A stretch of 64,000 bases of DNA, from NCBI RefSeq assembly GCF_024166365.1, contig NC_064822.1, positions 102,110,823 through 102,174,822 of the forward strand, read 5' to 3'. Positions 43,462-55,753 of the stretch are shown one piece after another. Within the stretch, counting starts at the first letter, position 1. Every line of letters starts with the position of its first letter. Source of the stretch: Elephas maximus indicus (taxonomy: Eukaryota > Chordata > Mammalia > Proboscidea > Elephantidae). The notes under the pieces are model-generated. The model made no database searches. It was not told where the DNA came from and was given only the letters and a program-made list of their open reading frames with translations. Both the position numbers and the translations under genes were made by a program.

Positions 43462-46400
43462 AGACTGCCAGGCCTTTCTTCCTAGTCTGTCTTAATCTGG
43501 AAGTTCTGCTGAAACCTGTCCATCATGGGTGACCTGGCTGGTATTTGAAATACTGGTGTCATAGCTTCCAGCATCATGGCAATATGCAAGCCACCACAGT
43601 ATGACAAACTGACAGACACCAGTGAAAACCTTATGAATAGCAGCCTAACGTTATCTGATATAGTGCCAGAAGATAAGCCCCTCAAGATACGACTGGAGAT
43701 GACCTGCCTCCTCAAAGTAGAGTCGGCTTTAATGATATGGATGGAGTCAAGATTTCAGAACCTTCATTTGCTGATGTAGCATGATTCAAAATGAGAAGAA
43801 ACAGCTGCAAACATCCATTAATAACCAGAATGTGGAATGTACAAATTATGAATCTAGGAAAATTGGAAATTGTCAAAAATGAAATGGAACACAAAAACAT
43901 TCTAAGCGTATAGTGAGCTGAAATGGACTGGTATTGGTAATTTTCAATCAGACAATCATATGGCCTACTATGCTGAGAATGACAAATTGAAGAGGAATGG
44001 CATTGCATTCGTTGTCAAAAAGAACATTTCGAGATTTAGCCTGAAGTACAAAGCTGTCAGTGATAGGATAATATTTATATGCCCACAAGGAGGACCAGTT
44101 AATACGACTACTATTCAAATTTACACATCAACCACTAAAGCCAAAGATGAAGAAATTGAAGATTTTTAGCAGCTTCTGCAGTCTGAAATTGATCAAACAT
44201 GCAATCAGGATGCATTGGTAATTACTGGTGATTGGAATGTGGAAGTTGGAAACAAAGAAGAGGCAACAGTTATTTGGAAATATGGCCTTGGTGATAGAAA
44301 CGACACCAGAGATCACATGATAGAATTTTGCAAGGCCAATGACTTCTTCATTGCAAATAACTTCTTTTAACAGCATCGACGGCAACCATTCACATGGACC
44401 TTGCTGAATGAAATACACAGGAATCAAATTGACTCTATCTGTAGAAAGAGATGATGGAAAAGCTCAAAATCACCAGTCAGAACAAAGCCGGAGGCCGACT
44501 GCAGAACAGGCCATCAATCGCTCATATGCAAATTCATGGTAAAGCTGAAGAAAATTAAAACAAGTCCACTAGAGCAAAAGAACAACCTTGAGTGTATGCC
44601 ACCTGAACTTAGAGATCATCTCAAGAATATATTTGACACATTGAACAGTAATGATGGAATACTGGACATGTTGTGGGATGACATCAAGAATGTCATATAT
44701 GAAGAAAGCAAAAGGTACTAAAAAGACAGGAAAGAAGGAAAAGACCAAAATGGATGCCAGAAGAGACTCTGAAACTTACTCTTGAATGTTGAGTAGTTAA
44801 GTGAATGGAAGAAATGATGAAGTAAAAGAAGATTTCAAAGGTTGGCTCAAGAAGACAATGTAAAGTATTATAATAAAAAGTACAAAGACCTGGAGTTAGA
44901 AAATCAAAAGGGAAGAACAGGCTGGGCATTTCTCAAGCTGAAAGAACCGAAGAAAAAATTCAAGCCTCGAGGTGCAATATCGAAGGATTCTACGGGGAAA
45001 ATATTAAACGACGCAGAAAGCATCAAAAGAAGATGGAAGGAAAACACAGTCACTGTACCAAAAAGGATTGATTGATGTTCAACCATTTCAGGAGGTAGCA
45101 TATGATCAAGAACTGATGGTATTGAAGGAAGAAGTCAAGGCTACACTGAAGGCATTGGCAAAACACAAGGCTCCAGGAACTGAAGGCATACAAATTGCGA
45201 TGTTTCAATGCACGGATGCAACACTGGAAACCCTCACTGGTCTCTGCCAAGAAATTTGGAAGACAGCTACCTGGCCAACCAACTGGTGGAGATCCATATT
45301 TGTGCCCATCCCAAAGAAAGGTGGTTCAACAGAATGCAAATATTGTTGAACAGTATCATTAATATCACATACAAGTAAAATTTTGCTAAAGATCATTAAA
45401 AAGTGGTTGCAGCAGTACATGACCAGAGTACTGCCAGAAATTCAGAATGGATTTAGAAGAGGACATGGAATGAGGGATATCATTGCTAATGTCATATGGA
45501 TCCTGGCTGAAAGCAGAGAATACCAGAAGGATGTTTACCTGTGTTTCTTGTCTATGCAAAGGCACTGCATGGATCATAACAAATTACAGATAACATTGCA
45601 AAGAATGTAAATTCCAGAACACTTAATTGTGATCGTGAGGGACCTGTACATAGACCAAGAGGCAGCCTTTGGAACAGAACAAGAGGATACTTAGTGGTTT
45701 AAACTCAGGAAGAGTGTGCATCAGGGTTGTATCCTTTCACCATACTTATTCAATCTGTATGCTGAGCAAATAATCTGAGGAGCTAGGCTATGTGAAGAAG
45801 AAAGTGGCATCAGGATTGGTAGAAGATACAATCCTGAGATATGCAGATGACACAACCTTGCTTTCTGGAAGTGAAGAAGACTTGAAGCACTCACTGATGA
45901 AGATCAAAGACTACAGTCTTCAGTATGGATTACACCTGAACATAAACACAGCAAAAATCCTTACAACTAGACCAATAAGCAACATCATGATAAACGAAGA
46001 AAAGATTGAAGTTGTTAAGGATTTCATTTTACTTGGATTCATAATCAATGCCCATGGAAGCAGCAGTCAAGAAATCAAAGGATGCGTTGCATTGGGCAAA
46101 TCTGCTGCAAAAGACCTCTTTAAAGTGTTAAAAGCAAAGATGTCACTTTAAGGACTAAGGTGTGCCTGACCTAAGGCATGGTATTTTCAATCACCTCACA
46201 TGCATGCAAAAACTGGACAATGAATAAGGAAGACCCAAGAATTGATGCCTTTGAATTATGGTGTTGGTGAAGAATATTGAATATACCACGGACCGCCAGA
46301 AGAATGAACAAATCTGTCTTGGAAGAAGTACAACCAGCACGCTCCTTAGAAGCAAGGATGGCCAGACTTGGTCTCACATGCCTTGGACATGTTATCAGGA

Positions 46401-46617
46401 GGGATAAGTCCCTGGAGAAGGACACCATGCCTGGTAAAGTAGAGGGCCAGTGAAAAAAGAGGAAGACCCTCAATGAGATGGATTGACATAATGGCTAAAA
46501 CAATGTGTTCAAACATAGCAACAATTGTGAGGATGGTGCAGGACTGGGCGGTGTTTCATTCTGTTTTACGCAGGCTAGCTATGAGTAGGAAATGAGTCAG
46601 TGGCACCTAACAACAAC
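43462..46617 (+). mobile_element. RTE (BovB-like) LINE, nearly full length
   Basis: About 3.1 kb in sense orientation from a 5' region (matching the fragment at 3985-4140) through endonuclease and reverse transcriptase to a C-terminal segment and a 3' tail ending in aac repeats. The tail is the same type as that of AfroSINE, supporting RTE as the SINE's enzyme source. Several other loci hold only its 3' end (5005, 11383, 16710, 59202), the usual 5' truncation. Confidence 0.9.
43960..46151 (+). pseudogene. RTE endonuclease-reverse transcriptase, broken
   Basis: Remnant of a single-ORF RTE polyprotein. Endonuclease pieces lie at 43960-44169 (AYYAENDKLKRNGIAFVV) and near 44218 (VITGDWNVEVGN, then IEFCKANDFF). 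Reverse transcriptase pieces are at 45068-45349 (ALAKHKAPGTEGIQ), 45440-45500 (NGFRRGHGMRD), about 45720-45770 (QGCILSPYLFNLYAEQ) and 45792-46151 with YADDTTLLSGSEEDL, the catalytic YADD. Stops at 44167, 44368 and elsewhere, plus frameshifts, prevent function. Sequence after 46151 continues into the conserved C-terminal segment (46290-46490). Confidence 0.88.
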
Positions 46618-46619
46618 GG

Positions 46620-46985
46620 CTCTGTGCAAAGAGCTTTTTATACATTTTCTTGTTTAATCCTCACCACCAAAAAAAACAAAACCAAACCTGCTGCCATCGA
46701 GTCAATTTAGACTCATAGTGACCCTATAGGATAGAGTAGAAATGCCCCATAGGGTTTCCAAGGAGTGCCTAGTGGATTCGAACCGCCAACTCTTTGGTGA
46801 GCTGCCGTAGCACTTAACCAGTATGGTGCCAGAGTTTCCAATCCTCACCACAGACCTCTGGATTAGGCTCTATTGTTATCTTCTCTTCCTGAAAGAGAAA
46901 ACAGAAACCCAGAGAAGTTAAGCAACATGCCCTATGTCTCACAACCAGTCACTATCAGAAATTCAAACCCAGATTTGTTGGGAGC
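46620..46985 (-). mobile_element. MIR SINE split by an AfroSINE
   Basis: Plus strand gives the MIR reverse complement: tttaatcctcacca, then agagaagttaagcaacatgcc and tcacaaccagtcac. An AfroSINE at 46668-46839 divides it. Confidence 0.75.
46668..46839 (-). mobile_element. AfroSINE
   Basis: Antisense copy inside the MIR, with perfect 12-bp target duplications aatcctcaccac (46656-46667 and 46840-46851). Confidence 0.95.
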
Positions 46986-47784
46986 CAAACCCCCCAGCAA
47001 ATTTCTGATTATAATGTGGTAATAAACATCCCATAGAAATGTAAGGGAGATTTTTACTTTCTCCTGGGACTTCTCTTACTCATTTATTCCTTTCTTCTCC
47101 ATCTTTCCTGCTTGATTTATACAGTGGATTATCTCTTCAAGCAAAGAACAGATTCTTCCGACCTATGAAAGAAAAGACGAATGAGAGGCAGCTCATGTTT
47201 TTCCCTTGGGTTAGCAGACTTTTTCCAAAGAGCTTTATCAGTAGTTTCAAAAAATGATGTCATGGTGGCCTGGTTTGGTATGTGGCAAATGCTCAGATAT
47301 GTCTGTCTGACATGACCTCCCAGAGAACAATGTCTCTATTTCTCCTCTCTGAAGTGATTTTTCTTTTGTGTATATACCGGTGTCATGCAAAACCGTGGTA
47401 TCTTTGACACTGCCATTTCACAGATGTACTACATTTTCCAGCTGCTAATCTTAGATGTGAAAATAATGATCTTGAGCTTCACCCCTCCTCTCCTCCCCCA
47501 TTAGAGTTGAACCCTGTAATTTAGCTCATCAGATTTGCAAATGAAGGTTATCTTATACTGTTTAGCTTGGTTAAACGTTACCACTGTGGGTGGTTAGACA
47601 CCTCCTGTCATGCTGACAGGGAGCAAGCCTGCTTTCACCAAGGCCTCCCACTGAAGGGAGGCTGTGTGGGGAAGAGAACTGGAAATGGATGGGATGGAGC
47701 AGTTTGGGGAGGAATGTCTCCACTCTCCTGGTTCTTGAGCAGTTAAACATCAACCTTCCAGAACAGCAACAACACGAAGAATCG
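46986..47784. other. unassigned sequence
   Basis: No repeat or exon recognised; short ORFs only. Confidence 0.35.
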
Positions 47785-47925
47785 TGCTTTACAGATTACA
47801 AAGCACTTTCACAAACATTATCTTACTTAATTTAATAAGCGCAATAGCCCTGTGATACAGGTTTTTGGACCCTTATTTTATATGTTGGGAAACTGAACTC
47901 TATTCAGTGGAAAATATTTGATTCA
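47785..47925 (-). mobile_element. MIR SINE fragment
   Basis: Plus-strand words acaaagcactttcacaaaca, tatcttacttaattt and gttgggaaactgaac follow the MIR complement. Confidence 0.5.
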
Positions 47926-48054
47926 AATAAAGATTTTCCAATTTGAAAGCCAGTGTAATTTCACCAGGCCATAATCCACATCACCCAGTATGAAGGAATG
48001 CTATGGAAACATGGGCCCTATGACTCAGCCATTCATGCTTTCCTTCCCCCACCC

Positions 48055-48252
48055 CTGCTTTGCTACTTCTCTGACCTCATCAGCTTCTACATTCCCCTCA
48101 CTCTTTCTGCTCCACTCACATGGTTTCCTGCTATTTCTGAATACACCAACCACATCCTGGCCTCAGATCCTCTGCACTTGCTGGGATTCTCCTCTCCCAG
48201 ATAGTGGCACAGCTCACACCCTCACGTCAGGCATCCACTCAACAAAGCAATA
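48055..48252 (+). mobile_element. L2 LINE fragment
   Basis: Ordered L2 words: tctgacctcatcagcttcta, ctctttctgctccactcaca, cctcagatcctctgcacttg and cccagatagtggcacagctc. Confidence 0.6.
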
Positions 48253-48536
48253 ACATATATATGTGTGTATGTATATGCACTTCCTCATTACTCTATCTTC
48301 CTTATCATGGTTCAGGAAGGATGGGGTGGAAGGAACAGTCCGCTGCAGGTGCAGATCAACGGTAATAAAATTAACTAAAATTCAGTATTTTTATTATCAT
48401 CATGCACCTGTAATTCTAAACAACACTCATGATGGAATATTCCTCCTTGAAAAAAAAATTTTTTTGTGGGTCTAAGTTCTAAACAATTGCTGTGATTAAT
48501 GTTCAGTTTTTAAAACTACATGTAAACTTCAAATTG

Positions 48537-48738
48537 TTGCTTTTAGGTGTCATGGAGTCAATTTCAACTCAAAGTGACCGCATATGACAGAGTAGAGCCA
48601 TCCCATAGCCTTCTCTAGGCTGTAATCTTTACAGGAGCAGATTGCCAAGTTTTTCTTCTGTGGAACAGCTGGGTGGGTTCAAACTACTGATCTTTTGGTT
48701 AGAGCTAAGTGCTTAACTGTTGCCCTGCCAGGCTCCTT
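48537..48738 (-). mobile_element. AfroSINE, long form
   Basis: Antisense copy with perfect 14-bp target duplications taaacttcaaattg (48523-48536 and 48739-48752). The copy itself is quite diverged. Confidence 0.92.
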
Positions 48739-48752
48739 AAACTTCAAATTGC

Positions 48753-49325
48753 ACATTTGTATTTCTTATCCTTTAACAAACATGCTATTCTATTTAGAAT
48801 TTAATTCAGAGAACTCTAAACTATACAGTCAGCCCCTGACACAAGTGGACATAGCCACACATGCTTGTTCTGAGAGTAAGTGTGTAATCGTTCAGAGTCA
48901 TTAGAGCTTGCTTTAAATGCAGTTGGTAGCCCAACCCTTGTGGTATGACGTATTCCTGTGTAATGCTCAACTACGGGCAAAGTTGACAAATCTAGTTACG
49001 CTCTCCATTGAACATGAATATGTAGCAAGGATCAGTTTTGATGAAGTCATTGACAAACTTGACAAAAGCTAATGCCTGATCAAAAACAGAAACTATAATG
49101 TTATTCATTCCTGTGACAGGCTAATATGTAGATGTTTTCCCGTTTTTGCAAAAACATACTTTAATCTACTTTAAAAGTTTTAATCCATTTCTTTTTCTTT
49201 TTTTTTTGGTACTATAATATTTATTTTATTCTTTATTAAATTTTTTTTTTACTGGCTTGATTATAAAGTTCAATAAAACAAAAATTTGCCATCTATGTTT
49301 CTTCCCTGGCCATTATATTATTTGT
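48753..49325. other. unassigned sequence
   Basis: Nothing recognised apart from T-rich low-complexity stretches near 49190-49250. Confidence 0.35.
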
Positions 49326-49848
49326 TTTGTATTAGTTATCTATTGCTGCATAACAATATTACCACAAACTTAGCAGGTTATAACAACACACATTTATTAT
49401 CTCATGGCTTTTATGGGTCAAGAATCAGGGCATGGCTTGGCTCGGTCCTCTGCTGTAGAGTCTCACAAAGTGCAGTCAAGGTGTCATTTGTGGTCTGACT
49501 GGTGAAAGGTCTTCTCTCAAGATCACGTGGTTGTTGGCAGTATTCATGGAATATTGGCTGAGCATCTCAGTTTCTTGCTGGCAGTTCACCAGAGGCTGCC
49601 CTCAGCTCCTTGCCACATGGCCTTTCCAACACAGCCACTTGCTTCTTCAAAGCCGTCAAGTGAGAAAGTCTCCTAGCAAGATGGGCTATATCTTATGTAA
49701 CATAAATCACATCAGTCATATTCTGTTGGTTAGAAGCAAGTCACAGGCCATGTTCAAGTTCAAGGGGAGGGGATTACACAAGGCATGAATACCAGTAGGT
49801 AGGGATCATGGGTGCCCCCTTAGAGTCTGTCTGTCACATGTTTCATTT
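49326..49848 (-). mobile_element. MaLR (MLT1-type) LTR
   Basis: Plus strand begins tgtattagttatctattgct and carries the complement of an MLT1-type LTR through cacaggccatgttcaagttc and aaggggaggggatta to gtctgtcaca. Confidence 0.7.
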
Positions 49849-49931
49849 CATGATTATTGAATATAATTTTTCATATAATCATTTTATCACATAAAGAAGA
49901 ATATTATAAAATGATCTGCTTGGGGTATCAA

Positions 49932-50133
49932 ATATACAGTGAAACCTGTGAGAGCCAAAACTCGATGGGAGTGCCTTGTTCCAGGTCATGCAAGTTTTCC
50001 ACCTTTGAGAGGGTTCAGTCTTACCACTTTTCATCGCTCACTTCAATGGAAAATATTTGAGTTTTCCTTCTGTGGCAGGTTTCCACCTTACACAGGTTCT
50101 GACTTTCACAGAACTTATTGTACGAGGTACGCC
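49932..50133. mobile_element. TA-flanked MITE, copy 2
   Basis: About 200 bp related to 4738-4956: it starts tacagtgaaacctgtgagag, shares the actcgatggga and aggtttccaccttacaca blocks, and ends cagaacttattgta. Terminal repeats are more decayed than in copy 1. Confidence 0.65.
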
Positions 50134-50358
50134 ACTGCTATTTACCGTGCTTAATTTTCTTCACACCATCTACCTGGTTTATTGTGTATTTGTATTATTT
50201 TATATAAAAATATATATTATTTATATATTTTATTAATATAAAACACATTAACTTTATAGTAATAATATAATTGATAGTAATGATTAATACAATTAGCTTT
50301 TATTAATATAAAAATAATAAATATATTGTTTTATATTTACTGTATATATTTTTTTAAT
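50134..50358. repeat. AT-rich low-complexity stretch
   Basis: From about 50180 almost only A and T in irregular tata/taat patterns, next to a SINE insertion. Confidence 0.7.
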
Positions 50359-50533
50359 TGGAGCCCTGGTGGTGCAGTGGTTAAGAGCTACGGCTGCTAA
50401 CCAAAAGGCTGGCAATTCAAATCCTGCAGCTGCTTCTTGGGAACCCTATGGTTCTACTCTGTCCTATAAGGTATCCATATGGTCACCATGAGTTGAAATT
50501 GACTCCATGGCAATGGGTTTGGTTTTGTTTTGT
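50359..50533 (+). mobile_element. AfroSINE
   Basis: Sense copy. Words tgtatata-tt on the left and tgtatatttt on the right suggest a target duplication. Confidence 0.88.
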
Positions 50534-50659
50534 ATATTTTATAAGGAACCTTGGCGGAACAGTGATTAAGCACTCAGCTACTAGCTGAAGGGTTGGCTGT
50601 TTGAACCCACCAGCTGCTCCAAGGGAGAAAGATGCGGCAATCTGCTTCCATAAAGATTA

Positions 50660-51189
50660 CACCTCCTCCTCACCAACTATCTCATTATCTGACATTTCAC
50701 ATTTATAATAGTAAAAAATCTATCCAACTGTTTTGCTTATTAATGATGTACGTCTGGCAGTAAGAAACGCCAAGGTGCAAGGTGAGATTAATGCTGGCTG
50801 TAGGGAAACCCTGGTGGTGTAGTGGTTAAGTGCTACAGCTGCTAACTAAAGGGTCAGCAGTTCGAATCTGCCAGGTGCTCCTTGGAAACTCTATGGGGCA
50901 GTTCTACTCTGTCCTATACGGTCACTATAAGTTGGAATCAACTCGACGGCATTGGGTTTAGTTTTTTTTAGTTTTTTGTGATGGTTAAGATTATGTGTCA
51001 ACTTGGCTGGGCCGTGGTTCTCAGTGGTTTGGCAGTTATGTAATGACGTAATTTGATAGTTAAATAATGATGCTGTCATACTTCATTTTGTGATCTGATG
51101 TGACCATCCTCCATTTTCACATAATGCTGATTTTCACATAATGACCTGGTCTTTGGAACCTATCCATGTTGATAAGTGAGGAGTGAGTA
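50660..51189. mobile_element. TA-flanked DNA element inside a SINE
   Basis: Ends cacctcctcctcaccaactatc-like and gataagtgaggagtgagta are imperfect inverted repeats, with TA on both sides (50658-50659 and 51190-51191). It contains an AfroSINE (50803-50978) and a stretch at 50985-51060 that resembles the start of the LTR at 37542-38205. No transposase. Confidence 0.6.
50803..50978 (+). mobile_element. AfroSINE, young-looking
   Basis: Sense copy close to the inferred consensus, ending ctcgacggcattgggttt. Third layer of the nest SINE - MITE - SINE. Confidence 0.92.
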
Positions 51190-51309
51190 TACAACCTTGG
51201 AAATCCTATAGGGCAATTCTACTCCATCCTATAGGGTTGCTACGAGCTAGAATCAACTTGATGGCAATAACCTTTCTAGGTGCTTTTCAATCCATACATA
51301 TTTCAATGA

Positions 51310-51650
51310 TTTTTTTTTTTCTTTTTTAATTATACTTTACGTGAAGGTTTACAGTTTCCTGTCCGCTCCTGCCTTCTAGTCCTTGCCCCAGGGCTGGTGT
51401 GGCCCTTTAGTTTTGTTTTGTTTTATAGGTCTGTCCATTCTTTGGCTAAAGGGTGAACCTCAGGAATGACTTCATTACTGGGGTGAAAAGGTGTCCGGGG
51501 GGCATACTCTCAGAGTTTCTCCAGACTCTATCAGGCCAGCAAGTCTGGTCTTTGTTTTTGAGTTAATATTTTGTCCTACATTTTCCTCTTGCTCTGTCTG
51601 GGACACTCTATTGTGATCCCAGTCAGAGCAGTCAGTATCAATGAATTTTT
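51310..51650 (-). mobile_element. L1 3' UTR fragment, older
   Basis: Plus strand has a T tract, then diverged complement of the L1 3' UTR (a ggaatgacttcattactggg block, ctcagagtttctccagactc, aagtctggtcttt). No ORF2 sequence. Confidence 0.65.
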
Positions 51651-52606
51651 ATTGCTGTGAATGGTTTGTATGTACACGGTTTAAAATAAAAATAATACTA
51701 CTATGCTTTGATGGAGAAGAGCGATCCTTTCGACCCAGGTCCCCCGTCTGCCCCCACATGCAACTACCACCACGTCTTTTAGTTATTGCCCATGGCTTTT
51801 ACCATCTCATTTCTAAATAATCTCTTTATATTTCTAAACCTGACCTTTTAAACTTGTGTCAATGGGATGCTAAAAAAACTGAATGAAAAGTAAGATTTTT
51901 GTCAGTGATCTAAGATATTTTTGTTACAGGAATACTAAATGACAAGTCATTGTAGCAGGTCTATCTTTTAGCAGTTCTGCCTTCTGGTCATTGCATTTAT
52001 TGGTGAATATTTTACATCTCACTATCAACAAACCGCAGGCTGAGGTGAGGCAAGAATCACAGACCTCTTCAGGGAGAGCAGGTTAAGTGACCTTTTTTGT
52101 AGCTTTCTTTTTGGGAAGAACCTAGGTTAAAGAACAACCCCAAAGCTGACCTGGGGTGATAAGTGTGTGTGAATCCTTCACATGTAGACAGAAAACTTTG
52201 CAGGGAGACAGGTTTAGAGCAAGAGCAAGGAAAGAGCCATTGTACTTGGAGAATGATGCTGCTTAGCCCATAGTCCTAAATATTAAGAAATAAATACATA
52301 AATAAAAAAAACTCCCACAAAACTCTGGTTGGTAGCATGGGCTGTTAGTCTGATTATGGCAAGAAAGCGGGGCTTGAATTTTAAAAAACTTGAAAGAGAG
52401 ATGCTCTGTGGGCTTGGACAAGCAGAAAGAGCCTCACAGGCATATATTGGTGATGATAGGGAACTTGCCAGAGTCTTACCAATTTCGTTTTTGTGTATTG
52501 GGAGGTTAGGAAGTGGGGATGATGGGGTTGCAGCAAGTACTTAGTGGTTCTGTCAGATAGTACTGGATATTCATAGAGACCCGGAAATTAGAGAGTAATT
52601 ATTTAT
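51651..52606. other. unassigned sequence
   Basis: No repeat or exon recognised. Confidence 0.35.
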
Positions 52607-52800
52607 AGTGATTCCGCATATGGTTTGCACTCGACTACTAACCAAAACATTGGAGGTTCCAACCCACCCAATGGCACCACAGAAGAAAGGCATGGTGATC
52701 TGCTGCCATAAAGATTACAACCCAAAAAAACCCTTCGGAGCCCAGTTCTATTACGTAACACATGAAGGTGCCATGAATCAGAATTGACTTGATGGTAACA
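52607..52800 (+). mobile_element. AfroSINE, older subfamily
   Basis: Sense copy, diverged, with a body like the subfamily at 13095 (gaagaaaggcatggtgatctg) and tail cagaattgacttgatgg. Confidence 0.75.
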
Positions 52801-54399
52801 AGTTTGTTGTTGTTGTTTGTTTCTTTGTTTAAAAGCCCCTAAATTGATGTACATCTCCAAGGCATTTTAATACTTCCTCAGTCTATGGATCGTGTTATTT
52901 AATAACTAAACAATAGCCTTGTTTTTGAAATCAAAGTCTTCAGCACAAACTTACGTGCTTTTCATGCTTACAAACTTCATGGCTGCCATTATAAATGCCT
53001 TTTTATACACAGGGCACTGTATAGTAGTATTAAGACCACCCAGTAAAAATGTACCTCCTATTTATTACAGCTTTGAATTTCCTTTACGAGTAAATACTTG
53101 CCCAGGTCCATAGAACATTTGGAACTGTATTTCTTATTAACAGAACTCTGACTACTTATCTTAATATCACTCATCCCCACGGTCTCCAGGGTTCTTATTC
53201 TTAGGAATAAGAACATGAATATAGAGTCATTCATTTAATAAAGAAGGGTCTGTTCTTATTGCTGTCTTTGTTATGTGACTATAGGTGCACAGAGTTGCCT
53301 GAAAAATAATTGTGCTGTTCCAGAAATACTCCTGGGGAATTTAGCTAAGGCTCAGGCTGCCAGTCCTGGGCAGTGAGAAGGCAGTTTCTTCAGGTTAGGA
53401 TGGGTCCTGGGCACCAGGCCACCCAAAGTTTTCAAATGTCAAGCCTCACGTTGCTGAAGCAGTTGGAGGCAGGTCTCCTTAAGGGCAGAAAGAGAAGGTC
53501 TTACGCAAACAGCAAGAGTTGAGAGATACAGACAGGGAGTAGTACATGGGGCATTGGGTCAGAAAGGAGCTCAGCCAGAGGCCATACAGCGTTCTCCCTA
53601 ATTTTCTGGGACAGGATTACTCAGTGGCTTGTGGGGAAGATGAAGGTTTTTGGCATTAGAATTCTGGTTGGGGCCACTTTTCCTCGTCAGTATTCTCTAG
53701 GGCTATTTGCTATATATTCTAAAAATCGCCTTCATTTCTACCCTTTTCTCCATCCCAAACAAGAGTTACAGTGTTTTCATCACCTGGAAGAGACATCTGG
53801 AGTTTCCCTCAGAACTGTCTGGGTTCTCAGAGCATCTGACAGACAGTAGTTGAGTGCCTCTGCTTTAGAGAATTTATAGGATGCTGCTGGGGTCAGAACC
53901 TCAGCCTGGGCTGGGACTCCCAAAGCAAGGTAAATCATAACTGCAATTTTGTGCATAAAACAAAGATTAAGGGAAAACAGAAAAGATCAAGTATGAGAAA
54001 TGATTCATTCTATTTTCATGACAAAAAGGAGTAGAGAGCATTAAAGATCATCAGTGAAAAGAATTTTCTTTAAACTTTTTCTATTTTTGAAGATAAAATA
54101 ATAAGCAACAGTGGGAATAGGCATTACCAACAAAGACTGATTCTTCTCTTGTCTGATTCTTACCTGTGTTGATGACAGGATGTGCCTATCCCTGGAGAGG
54201 GGAGAAAGGTTTTCAGTGAGGAAGGCCAGGATGTCTGTTTATAGCCTGTAATGGTGGGCCCAAAGAGACATGCACAGCTAAACTCAGGTGATAGGACGCA
54301 GACTGTGAGGTGCTTACTCAATATCTATTCTTCTTTCTTCTTTTTTTTTAACTAACCCTGATCTTATTTGGGTTGGCAATGTGCCCAATTTTAAAACAA
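52801..54399. other. unassigned sequence
   Basis: About 1.6 kb with no confident repeat, RNA gene or exon. One of the longer repeat-poor blocks. Confidence 0.35.
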
Positions 54400-54825
54400 A
54401 CAAACAGTCCCAAACATTTCTCAGCCTTTCTTGGAGCTAGTAGTGGTCATGTGAATAGTTCTGGCCAATGAGATGTAAGTCACCAAATAGGACTTCTGGA
54501 AAAGCTCTTTAAATGGAACTGAGTCACTTGTCATAGGCCATTAATTCTCCTTTGCCCTTCCCTTTCTTTCTACCTGGAACTTGAATGTGATGGCTAGAGT
54601 TCCAGCAGCTCACTGGTGACTACAAGGTACATGCTAAGGATGGCTCAGAGGATGGCAAAAGGAGCCTAGGACCCTGGTGACATCATGTAGCTATCAGATT
54701 ATCCCTGGACTGACAACCTTCATTTTCTTGTTATTTAACAAAAAACAAAACTCCATATTTTAAAAGCCACTATTATTAAGACTGTTATATACAGTCAAAC
54801 TTAACCCCTAACTGATATAGACTCA
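54400..54825 (+). mobile_element. possible old LTR or MER repeat
   Basis: Words ggccaatgagatgtaagtca, tgctaaggatggctcagagg, gacatcatgtagct and cccctaactgatata suggest an ancient retro-repeat. Family uncertain. Confidence 0.35.
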
Positions 54826-55211
54826 AAGACATCAGTTACAATTTGGATTTTGTTAAGTCTTCAGATACCAAAGGAATTATCCCATAGGATACATTCACTC
54901 TCTATAATCTCAGATCAAATTATTCCAGGCTGTGTGTGTGGCAACATACCAGACTATTTCACTTTTTTATCCTTTCCATTGCCACTACCAATAGGACCTC
55001 TTTCCTAGACCTAAAGCTGAAGAATGAATAAAGGAACGAATGCTCTAGTGCTGGTTCCTTCCCTTAAGAAAGTTAGACTGGAATACCCTGGACAGATGCT
55101 GTAGAGTATTTGTATTTGAATCTATATTTCATGTCAACAGAACTCTGAGGGAGTTTTGTATATCTGTATAAACGGAAGACGGTTGTAATTGAAGTGCTGT
55201 CCTATGACAGA

Positions 55212-55432
55212 ATACAGTGATTGAGAACTTGACTGAACCATTTGCTGGATTCCAATTCCAACCCCGCCCCCTTGACTGTGATTTGGGCACAATACTTAAC
55301 ATTTCTCAGATTCAGTTTTCTTATCTCTGAAATGCGAATCATGATAGTCCCCACCTTGTGGGGTTGTTCTGGGGAATAAAATGTACCTAGCATATAATTA
55401 GTGCTCAGTAAATTGTTAGTATTACCATCACA
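55212..55432 (+). mobile_element. MIR SINE
   Basis: Ordered MIR words: cagtgattgagaacttgact, a gactgtgatttgggcacaat block, ttcagttttcttatctctga, ccttgtggggttgttctggg, tagtgctcagtaaat. Confidence 0.8.
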
Positions 55433-55474
55433 GTCTACCTTATTTTATAATTATTTTTGATTGTGTCTTTTTTT

Positions 55475-55600
55475 CCCCTCCAGTTTCTAAACTTTTTTCC
55501 AAGCAAGGATTGGGTCTAGTTCATTTTTGTGCCCTTCTCACTCATCCCAAAGGACAGTGTGGTGGCACATTGTAAATCTTTAGTACATGTTTGATGGTGG
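55475..55600 (+). mobile_element. possible L2 3' end fragment
   Basis: Weak L2-like pattern (a caaggattgggtctagttca block, then gtggcacattgtaaatc). Confidence 0.3.
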
Positions 55601-55753
55601 ATTGAATTATCTTCTTTATTTTACTATCTAATAACTTCTTGGTTAAGTTAGACAGATGGTTGGTGAAAGAAAAAGTGTGTTGGGATGGATATCATGTTTA
55701 TCTACTCAGAGTAAAAATATCTTTAAAAAAAATCTGTCATGTGTATATGGAAA

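Larger units (their letters stand above)
50544..51272 (+). mobile_element. AfroSINE split by a MITE
   Basis: Head and body at 50544-50659, tail at 51190-51272. Removing 50660-51189 plus one TA restores a continuous SINE (gattacaaccttgg), which dates the MITE after the SINE. Confidence 0.8.

Noticed and set aside
45792..46151. A telomerase or host reverse transcriptase
   Set aside because: YADD and neighbours fit the RTE LINE, and the flanks continue the same element.
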